Assembly (NCBI GenBank): GCA_039105265.1
Contig: JAPFFF010000002.1
Coordinates: 2,976,001 to 3,040,000 of the forward strand
Direction: 5' to 3'
DNA: 64,000 nt
DNA from: Tritrichomonas musculus
Lineage: Eukaryota > Parabasalia > Tritrichomonadida > Tritrichomonadidae
The position numbers and the translations under genes are program-made. Of the stretch, positions 1-10,400 are shown piece by piece. The stretch's first letter is position 1. Every line of letters begins with the position of its first letter. Below the pieces are notes generated by a model. The model was not told the origin of the DNA. It did no database searches and was given only the letters and a program-made list of their open reading frames with translations.

Positions 1-3000
1 CAGGTGGAAAATCACTATTTACCAATTTAGCCTTCCACCTGCGGCTATCGCTTCTCAGCTGCAGGTGGAGGTAAATAAATAAGGAAACCAATCTTCCACC
101 TGCGGCTGAGCTGCGACAGCTGCAGGTGGAAAATCACTATTTACCAATTTAGCCTTCCACCTGCGGCTATCGCTTCTCAGCTGCAGGTGGAGGTAAATAA
201 ATAAGGAAACCAATCTTCCACCTGCGGCTGAGCTGCGACAGCTGCAGGTGGAAAATCACTATTTACCAATTTAGCCTTCCACCTGCGGCTATCGCTTCTC
301 AGCTGCAGGTGGAAGTAAATAAATAAGGAAACCAATCTTCCACCTGCGGCTGAGCTGCGACAGCTGCAGGTGGAAAATCACTATTTACCAATTTAGCCTT
401 CCACCTGCGGCTATCGCTTCTCAGCTGCAGGTGGAAGTAAATAAATAAGGAAACCAATCTTCCACCTGCGGCTGAGCTGCGACAGCTGCAGGTGGAAAAT
501 CACTATTTACCAATTTAGCCTTCCACCTGCGGCTATCGCTTCTCAGCTGCAGGTGGAGGTAAATAAATAAGGAAACCAATCTTCCACCTGCGGCTGAGCT
601 GCGACAGCTGCAGGTGGAAAATCACTATTTACCAATTTAGCCTTCCACCTGCGGCTATCGCTTCTCAGCTGCAGGTGGAGGTAAATAAATAAGGAAACCA
701 ATCTTCCACCTGCGGCTGAGCTGCGACAGCTGCAGGTGGAAAATCACTATTTACCAATTTAGCCTTCCACCTGCGGCTATCGCTTCTCAGCTGCAGGTGG
801 AGGTAAATAAATAAGGAAACCAATCTTCCACCTGCGGCTGAGCTGCGACAGCTGCAGGTGGAAAATCACTATTTACCAATTTAGCCTTCCACCTGCGGCT
901 ATCGCTTCTCAGCTGCAGGTGGAAGTAAATAAATAAGGAAACCAATCTTCCACCTGCGGCTGAGCTGCGACAGCTGCAGGTGGAAAATCACTATTTACCA
1001 ATTTAGCCTTCCACCTGCGGCTATCGCTTCTCAGCTGCAGGTGGAGGTAAATAAATAAGGAAACCAATCTTCCACCTGCGGCTGAGCTGCGACAGCTGCA
1101 GGTGGAAAATCACTATTTACCAATTTAGCCTTCCACCTGCGGCTATCGCTTCTCAGCTGCAGGTGGAGGTAAATAAATAAGGAAACCAATCTTCCACCTG
1201 CGGCTGAGCTGCGACAGCTGCAGGTGGAAAATCACTATTTACCAATTTAGCCTTCCACCTGCGGCTATCGCTTCTCAGCTGCAGGTGGAAGTAAATAAAT
1301 AAGGAAACCAAGTTTCCACCTGCGGCTGAGCTGCGGCAGCTGCAGGTGGAAAATCACTATTTACCAATTTAGCCTTCCACCTGCGGCTATCGCTTCTCAG
1401 CTGCAGGTGGAGGTAAATAAATAAGGAAACCAATCTTCCACCTGCGGCTGAGCTGCGACAGCTGCAGGTGGAAAATCACTATTTACCAATTTAGCCTTCC
1501 ACCTGCGGCTATCGCTTCTCAGCTGCAGGTGGAAGTAAATAAATAAGGAAACCAATCTTCCACCTGCGGCTGAGCTGCGACAGCTGCAGGTGGAAAATCA
1601 CTATTTACCAATTTAGCCTTCCACCTGCGGCTATCGCTTCTCAGCTGCAGGTGGAGGTAAATAAATAAGGAAACCAATCTTCCACCTGCGGCTGAGCTGC
1701 GACAGCTGCAGGTGGAAAATCACTATTTACCAATTTAGCCTTCCACCTGCGGCTATCGCTTCTCAGCTGCAGGTGGAGGTAAATAAATAAGGAAACCAAT
1801 CTTCCACCTGCGGCTGAGCTGCGACAGCTGCAGGTGGAAAATCACTATTTACCAATTTAGCCTTCCACCTGCGGCTATCGCTTCTCAGCTGCAGGTGGAA
1901 GTAAATAAATAAGGAAACCAATCTTCCACCTGCGGCTGAGCTGCGACAGCTGCAGGTGGAAAATCACTATTTACCAATTTAGCCTTCCACCTGCGGCTAT
2001 CGCTTCTCAGCTGCAGGTGGAAGTAAATAAATAAGGAAACCAATCTTCCACCTGCGGCTGAGCTGCGACAGCTGCAGGTGGAAAATCACTATTTACCAAT
2101 TTAGCCTTCCACCTGCGGCTATCGCTTCTCAGCTGCAGGTGGAGGTAAATAAATAAGGAAACCAATCTTCCACCTGCGGCTGAGCTGCGACAGCTGCAGG
2201 TGGAAAATCACTATTTACCAATTTAGCCTTCCACCTGCGGCTATCGCTTCTCAGCTGCAGGTGGAGGTAAATAAATAAGGAAACCAATCTTCCACCTGCG
2301 GCTGAGCTGCGACAGCTGCAGGTGGAAAATCACTATTTACCAATTTAGCCTTCCACCTGCGGCTATCGCTTCTCAGCTGCAGGTGGAGGTAAATAAATAA
2401 GGAAACCAATCTTCCACCTGCGGCTGAGCTGCGACAGCTGCAGGTGGAAAATCACTATTTACCAATTTAGCCTTCCACCTGCGGCTATCGCTTCTCAGCT
2501 GCAGGTGGAGGTAAATAAATAAGGAAACCAATCTTCCACCTGCGGCTGAGCTGCGACAGCTGCAGGTGGAAAATCACTATTTACCAATTTAGCCTTCCAC
2601 CTGCGGCTATCGCTTCTCAGCTGCAGGTGGAGGTAAATAAATAAGGAAACCAATCTTCCACCTGCGGCTGAGCTGCGACAGCTGCAGGTGGAAAATCACT
2701 ATTTACCAATTTAGCCTTCCACCTGCGGCTATCGCTTCTCAGCTGCAGGTGGAAGTAAATAAATAAGGAAACCAATCTTCCACCTGCGGCTGAGCTGCGA
2801 CAGCTGCAGGTGGAAAATCACTATTTACCAATTTAGCCTTCCACCTGCGGCTATCGCTTCTCAGCTGCAGGTGGAGGTAAATAAATAAGGAAACCAATCT
2901 TCCACCTGCGGCTGAGCTGCGACAGCTGCAGGTGGAAAATCACTATTTACCAATTTAGCCTTCCACCTGCGGCTATCGCTTCTCAGCTGCAGGTGGAAGT

Positions 3001-6000
3001 AAATAAATAAGGAAACCAATCTTCCACCTGCGGCTGAGCTGCGACAGCTGCAGGTGGAAAATCACTATTTACCAATTTAGCCTTCCACCTGCGGCTATCG
3101 CCTCTCAGCTGCAGGTGGAGGTAAATAAATAAGGAAACCAAGTTTCCACCTGCGGCTGAGCTGCGGCAGCTGCAGGTGGAAAATCACTATTTACCAATTT
3201 AGCCTTCCACCTGCGGCTATCGCTTCTCAGCTGCAGGTGGAGGTAAATAAATAAGGAAACCAATCTTCCACCTGCGGCTGAGCTGCGACAGCTGCAGGTG
3301 GAAAATCACTATTTACCAATTTAGCCTTCCACCTGCGGCTATCGCTTCTCAGCTGCAGGTGGAAGTAAATAAATAAGGAAACCAATCTTCCACCTGCGGC
3401 TGAGCTGCGACAGCTGCAGGTGGAAAATCACTATTTACCAATTTAGCCTTCCACCTGCGGCTATCGCTTCTCAGCTGCAGGTGGAGGTAAATAAATAAGG
3501 AAACCAATCTTCCACCTGCGGCTGAGCTGCGACAGCTGCAGGTGGAAAATCACTATTTACCAATTTAGCCTTCCACCTGCGGCTATCGCTTCTCAGCTGC
3601 AGGTGGAGGTAAATAAATAAGGAAACCAATCTTCCACCTGCGGCTGAGCTGCGACAGCTGCAGGTGGAAAATCACTATTTACCAATTTAGCCTTCCACCT
3701 GCGGCTATCGCTTCTCAGCTGCAGGTGGAAGTAAATAAATAAGGAAACCAATCTTCCACCTGCGGCTGAGCTGCGACAGCTGCAGGTGGAAAATCACTAT
3801 TTACCAATTTAGCCTTCCACCTGCGGCTATCGCTTCTCAGCTGCAGGTGGAAGTAAATAAATAAGGAAACCAATCTTCCACCTGCGGCTGAGCTGCGACA
3901 GCTGCAGGTGGAAAATCACTATTTACCAATTTAGCCTTCCACCTGCGGCTATCGCTTCTCAGCTGCAGGTGGAGGTAAATAAATAAGGAAACCAATCTTC
4001 CACCTGCGGCTGAGCTGCGACAGCTGCAGGTGGAAAATCACTATTTACCAATTTAGCCTTCCACCTGCGGCTATCGCTTCTCAGCTGCAGGTGGAGGTAA
4101 ATAAATAAGGAAACCAATCTTCCACCTGCGGCTGAGCTGCGACAGCTGCAGGTGGAAAATCACTATTTACCAATTTAGCCTTCCACCTGCGGCTATCGCT
4201 TCTCAGCTGCAGGTGGAGGTAAATAAATAAGGAAACCAATCTTCCACCTGCGGCTGAGCTGCGACAGCTGCAGGTGGAAAATCACTATTTACCAATTTAG
4301 CCTTCCACCTGCGGCTATCGCTTCTCAGCTGCAGGTGGAGGTAAATAAATAAGGAAACCAATCTTCCACCTGCGGCTGAGCTGCGACAGCTGCAGGTGGA
4401 AAATCACTATTTACCAATTTAGCCTTCCACCTGCGGCTATCGCTTCTCAGCTGCAGGTGGAGGTAAATAAATAAGGAAACCAATCTTCCACCTGCGGCTG
4501 AGCTGCGACAGCTGCAGGTGGAAAATCACTATTTACCAATTTAGCCTTCCACCTGCGGCTATCGCTTCTCAGCTGCAGGTGGAAGTAAATAAATAAGGAA
4601 ACCAATCTTCCACCTGCGGCTGAGCTGCGACAGCTGCAGGTGGAAAATCACTATTTACCAATTTAGCCTTCCACCTGCGGCTATCGCTTCTCAGCTGCAG
4701 GTGGAGGTAAATAAATAAGGAAACCAATCTTCCACCTGCGGCTGAGCTGCGACAGCTGCAGGTGGAAAATCACTATTTACCAATTTAGCCTTCCACCTGC
4801 GGCTATCGCTTCTCAGCTGCAGGTGGAGGTAAATAAATAAGGAAACCAATCTTCCACCTGCGGCTGAGCTGCGACAGCTGCAGGTGGAAAATCACTATTT
4901 ACCAATTTAGCCTTCCACCTGCGGCTATCGCTTCTCAGCTGCAGGTGGAAGTAAATAAATAAGGAAACCAATCTTCCACCTGCGGCTGAGCTGCGACAGC
5001 TGCAGGTGGAAAATCACTATTTACCAATTTAGCCTTCCACCTGCGGCTATCGCTTCTCAGCTGCAGGTGGAAGTAAATAAATAAGGAAACCAATCTTCCA
5101 CCTGCGGCTGAGCTGCGACAGCTGCAGGTGGAAAATCACTATTTACCAATTTAGCCTTCCACCTGCGGCTATCGCTTCTCAGCTGCAGGTGGAGGTAAAT
5201 AAATAAGGAAACCAATCTTCCACCTGCGGCTGAGCTGCGACAGCTGCAGGTGGAAAATCACTATTTACCAATTTAGCCTTCCACCTGCGGCTATCGCTTC
5301 TCAGCTGCAGGTGGAGGTAAATAAATAAGGAAACCAATCTTCCACCTGCGGCTGAGCTGCGACAGCTGCAGGTGGAAAATCACTATTTACCAATTTAGCC
5401 TTCCACCTGCGGCTATCGCTTCTCAGCTGCAGGTGGAAGTAAATAAATAAGGAAACCAATCTTCCACCTGCGGCTGAGCTGCGACAGCTGCAGGTGGAAA
5501 ATCACTATTTACCAATTTAGCCTTCCACCTGCGGCTATCGCTTCTCAGCTGCAGGTGGAGGTAAATAAATAAGGAAACCAATCTTCCACCTGCGGCTGAG
5601 CTGCGACAGCTGCAGGTGGAAAATCACTATTTACCAATTTAGCCTTCCACCTGCGGCTATCGCTTCTCAGCTGCAGGTGGAAGTAAATAAATAAGGAAAC
5701 CAATCTTCCACCTGCGGCTGAGCTGCGACAGCTGCAGGTGGAAAATCACTATTTACCAATTTAGCCTTCCACCTGCGGCTATCGCTTCTCAGCTGCAGGT
5801 GGAAGTAAATAAATAAGGAAACCAATCTTCCACCTGCGGCTGAGCTGCGACAGCTGCAGGTGGAAAATCACTATTTACCAATTTAGCCTTCCACCTGCGG
5901 CTATCGCTTCTCAGCTGCAGGTGGAGGTAAATAAATAAGGAAACCAATCTTCCACCTGCGGCTGAGCTGCGACAGCTGCAGGTGGAAAATCACTATTTAC

Positions 6001-6832
6001 CAATTTAGCCTTCCACCTGCGGCTATCGCTTCTCAGCTGCAGGTGGAGGTAAATAAATAAGGAAACCAATCTTCCACCTGCGGCTGAGCTGCGACAGCTG
6101 CAGGTGGAAAATCACTATTTACCAATTTAGCCTTCCACCTGCGGCTATCGCTTCTCAGCTGCAGGTGGAGGTAAATAAATAAGGAAACCAATCTTCCACC
6201 TGCGGCTGAGCTGCGACAGCTGCAGGTGGAAAATCACTATTTACCAATTTAGCCTTCCACCTGCGGCTATCGCTTCTCAGCTGCAGGTGGAGGTAAATAA
6301 ATAAGGAAACCAATCTTCCACCTGCGGCTGAGCTGCGACAGCTGCAGGTGGAAAATCACTATTTACCAATTTAGCCTTCCACCTGCGGCTATCGCTTCTC
6401 AGCTGCAGGTGGAAGTAAATAAATAAGGAAACCAATCTTCCACCTGCGGCTGAGCTGCGACAGCTGCAGGTGGAAAATCACTATTTACCAATTTAGCCTT
6501 CCACCTGCGGCTATCGCTTCTCAGCTGCAGGTGGAGGTAAATAAATAAGGAAACCAATCTTCCACCTGCGGCTGAGCTGCGACAGCTGCAGGTGGAAAAT
6601 CACTATTTACCAATTTAGCCTTCCACCTGCGGCTATCGCTTCTCAGCTGCAGGTGGAGGTAAATAAATAAGGAAACCAATCTTCCACCTGCGGCTGAGCT
6701 GCGACAGCTGCAGGTGGAAAATCACTATTTACCAATTTAGCCTTCCACCTGCGGCTATCGCTTCTCAGCTGCAGGTGGAAGTAAATAAATAAGGAAACCA
6801 AGTTTCCACCTGCGGCTGAGCTGCGATAGCTA
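1..6832. repeat. 122-bp dimeric satellite array, 56 units
   Basis: Unit starts fall at 1, 123, 245, 367 and so on to 6711, so 56 units of exactly 122 bp run without a single length change. Each unit is two related 61-bp halves, both opening with CAGGTGGA and closing with CAGCTG; the middles differ. The halves share CCACCTGCGGC. Variation is nearly limited to one A/G site in the second half (GGTGGA[A/G]GTAAA) and a rare variant (AAGTTTCC with GCGGCAGC) in units 11, 26 and 56. The array is far richer in G+C than the rest of the window and carries paired CCACCTGC / GCAGGTGG arms that can fold. It continues past the left edge. No coding potential is seen. A centromeric, subtelomeric or simply amplified role cannot be decided from sequence. 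Confidence 0.97.
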
Positions 6833-6937
6833 AAGGTGGAAGTAATTACTTAAATGTACCATTTCAAACTTCCACCTGCAGCTATCGCAACTTAGCTGCA
6901 GTTGGAACTAATTACGCGAATTAAACTTCCACCTGCA
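6833..6937. repeat. Degenerate edge monomers of the satellite
   Basis: Two diverged monomers follow the last perfect unit. The first (6833-6898, 66 bp) keeps AGGTGGAAGTAA, TTCCACCTGC and CTTAGCTG; the second starts at 6899 with CAGTTGGAA and fades after TTCCACCTGCAACT. Divergence at the border with homogeneity inside is the usual sign of satellite turnover by unequal exchange. Confidence 0.85.
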
Positions 6938-7038
6938 ACTAAAAGTTTTAAATATTTTTTTATTTATATTATTTTTCTTTTAGTTTTTATTTGTTCAAAA
7001 TTTTTTTTTTTTTTTTTTTTACATTATTTAACATAGGA

Positions 7039-7065
7039 CACTTTTTGAGCGAAACTCAAAAAGTG
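7039..7065. other. Perfect 11-bp hairpin
   Basis: CACTTTTTGAG (7039-7049) and CTCAAAAAGTG (7055-7065) are exact reverse complements around a 5-nt loop CGAAA. It lies about 345 bp upstream of the Arf-GEF start. Whether it acts in RNA or DNA is unknown. Confidence 0.7.
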
Positions 7066-7109
7066 GCCATTCTTGTTTATTATTATAAATTAAATGAATA
7101 ATTAAAGAA

Positions 7110-7214
7110 AAATAATCGGGTAATACTTAAACACTTCACTTGAATGGTGGGTAATTACCCTACCCGAAAAAAACGGGTCGGGTCCATTTTTTCAGGTTAC
7201 CATTAGAAGGTATA
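7110..7214. mobile_element. Fragment related to the 40885-41870 element
   Basis: GGGTAATTACCC, CGGGTCGGGT and the terminal GGTTACCATTAGAAGGTATACT resemble the right end of the 986-bp element near 41.8 kb (GGGTAGTGACCC, then GGGTGACCTTTCGAAGGTTTACT). I cannot place the other end, so this is either a fragment or a diverged relative. Confidence 0.4.
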
Positions 7215-7410
7215 CTAAAGTCAAATTGCTGTATTAAAATAAAAAAAGATAACTTGGTATTGCTTTAAAAAACTGAAAAATGTGATAAAATATACTAGAT
7301 AATTATAGTTTATATATTTTCAGTTATTTTGATAGAGGAGAGAATGAAGAATTATCAAATTAAATATTTAGTGTTTAGCCAAATAACTATTCAATTTCCT
7401 TAAAATTTAT

Positions 7411-10400
7411 ATGAATAATGTGCTTCTTGTTTCGGATGAATTTGATAGGCTTTTAACCGAAATCAGAAGCATATCTTCAAATCCTCGTCTTAGCCAAATT
7501 CAAGAAGAAATTGTTTCGTTAAAACTTAGTATATCAACAAATTCTTTTCAAATTGCTCAAGTTTTATCTCCTTTTGAAAGAATTATTACCGACGAGCAAA
7601 CAACTGATTTTATAACATCGCTTGCACTATCATCAATAAATACGTTTATTTCTTATAATTTATTACAAACTACGCATGACGTTGAAACGATATGCAATAC
7701 AATTAAAGATTGTCAATTCCAAAGCACATCGGATTTTGAATGCGCTAATGTTTCTTATCGAATTTTATCTTGTATTATTTCTCTTTGTAAAACATGCTTA
7801 TTAAATTCAAATTGCTTGCTAATAATGCTTGATTATGTTATAACAGAAATAAAAAATAGTGGTAGAAACTTATCTCCAATTTATATCGATGCATTGTCAG
7901 CTATTTCTTCTTATATTTTCCAGAAAAACATCAAAACTGATTTTTTAGATGAAAAACTTTTAACTAATTTATATTTTTTATGTCAAGATGAATTAAATTT
8001 TCGCCAATGCGGCATTATTTGCTTACTTCAAATATCAAGAATTATAACAGATAAAAACGATTCACTAATGGCTATCACATGCTCGCTTTTTCATAAATTC
8101 ATTATATCGATTGATAGTCGTGATAATTTTGTTTTGATTTTAAGATTATTTACACATGTTTTTATTAATAATTATATGGAATACCCGATTCCATTTTCGA
8201 AATGCTTTTCTGAACTTTTAGATTTCATTGAATCTACGAGTCAAAAGCAAAACCAACAAAATTCAACATCACAGATTCCATTCATTACATTAAAATCTCA
8301 TTTAAAAACGGCAGCACTAGAAATTGTTTATGAATTCATAACGCAACCGAATTTTCTTATGAATTTATTTGTTAATTTAAATCATCATATATATTTTCCC
8401 AATTTATTTGACAAATTAGTCAAAGTTATTTTTTTAAACATAGACAGGAACAGTATAATTATACAAATACTCACGAATAACCGGAAAAAAGTTCATTTTT
8501 CCTCCAAAAAATACGAAAAAGAAGAAAATTATAATTCTGAAGAAGATTTCTATACAAAATTCTCAGAAAAATTCAATGAAAATCCATCGTACTTCATTAA
8601 TAATTCGGACAGTTTATACACCTCACAAAAAGTTGCATTGTACCTTCTTTTGGCGCCAAATTTATCTCGAAAGCAAATTGGCGAATTTTTTGGCAAAAAC
8701 AAAACTTTTTGTATGGACACTCTTCAACAATATCTGAATCTTTTGGACTTTTCTGAGCTTGACTTTGACACCTCTATTCGACTTTTTCTGGCGGGCTTTC
8801 AAATTGCGGGAGAAGGTCAAATTGTCGATAGAATTTTTGAATACTTTTCAAAACGTTTTTTTTCTTGCGGAAGCGACCGGGTCCATTTTAAGAGCCCCGA
8901 GGCGGTCCACCTGCTGGCCTACGGCTGGCTGATGATGCACACGTCCTTCCACAACAACAACGTCACAAAGAAGCCACCATTCGAGGAGTTCCTTAAGATG
9001 ATGGAGAAGCAAAACGACGGAGAAAATTTCGATCAGAACTTTTTGAATGAAATTTTCGTGTCTGTCAAAAATGCAAAGGTGCCATTCGAGGACAGCGAGC
9101 AGGAGGGGAGTGTGGCACACTGGAGGCTTCTGTTGTGCAAGCAGAGGCTCATCAACTTCAATTTTGTCAAGTTTGAAAGCGACGATGAAAACACATTCAA
9201 AAATAAAAGCCAAAACAAAATTGAATACAAAAAAGACAACCAAACTGAAAATAATGATGAAAATGTGAATAATGACAATGGAAACCAAACCAGCACCACA
9301 CAAAATAAAGATGAAACTGTAAATAATAACAACGAAAGTAAGACTAATACTGTTAAAACAAAAAACAAAAAGGAAAGTATAAATGATAACAATGAAAGCC
9401 AAGCTAGCACCACGCAAGATAAGAATGAAAATCCAAATGATAACAGTGAAAACAAGACTAATATTATTAAAACAGAAAATAAAGATGACAGTGCAAATGA
9501 TGACAATGAAAGCCAAGCTAGCCTCACGCAAGATAAGGATGAAAATCCAAATGATAACAGTGAAAGTAAGACTAGCACTGCACAAGCTGAAAATAAAGAT
9601 GAAGATACAAATGATAACAACGAAAGCCAAGATAGCACCACACAAGATAAGAATGAAAATCCAAATGATAACAGTGAAAGCAAGACTAGTACTGCACAAG
9701 CTGAAAGTAAAGATGAAGATGCAAGCGATAACAATGAAAGCGGGGTTGGCAGCACTGATAGTAATAAAGATGGCGGAATTGATAAAGACACAGATACAAA
9801 AGTGGAAGATAGAAACGACAGTGAATTAGGAATCGAATGCAAAGGTGACAAAATTGAAAAGGAGAATAAAAGCGAGCATGAAAGCGTGAACAACAGTGCG
9901 AATGACGCTTGCGGCACAATTATTTCAAGAAGCGAGATTGGCACAAATAACGGCAATGAAAGCGACGCCAGGCACGCGAGTGCTGAAGAGCCACCTGACA
10001 GTGATCAGAGAGAAAGCGAGGGCAAGAAAGAAGAAGGCAGCAGCCACAGTCAGAATGCTGAGAGTGATGACGAATTTGACATTGAAAAAGAAATAGAGAG
10101 AAATTTTTACTTTCTATTCGAAGATGAAAGAGAAAACAAAGAAGCTGGCGCAGGCAATGATGCAGCCACACAAAGCGAAGCTGATAATTTAAATGAAGAC
10201 GAAAACATGAATGATGAAATCGGACTTGATCTAGACCTCGAAGATGAGCGCGAGAACCAAAACAGCATAGAAAGCTGCAGCACAGACAATGCAAGTGCGA
10301 ATCACAGCACAGACTCAGTTAAAGACGAGAACGCAAGTGATCAATACGAAAAAGAAAATTCAGAAGAAAACAAAAATTCAGAAGAAAACAAAAATTCAGA

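Larger units (their letters stand above)
6938..7410. other. Intergenic spacer: poly-T tract, hairpin, element end
   Basis: This A+T-rich spacer separates the satellite from the Arf-GEF gene. It holds a T20 run (7001-7020), a perfect hairpin (7039-7065) and a fragment at about 7110-7214 that resembles the right end of the element at 40885-41870. No gene is seen. Confidence 0.6.

Noticed and set aside
1-6832. CRISPR-like array
   Set aside because: The units are wholly repeated, with no unique spacers between conserved repeats, and the genome context is eukaryotic.
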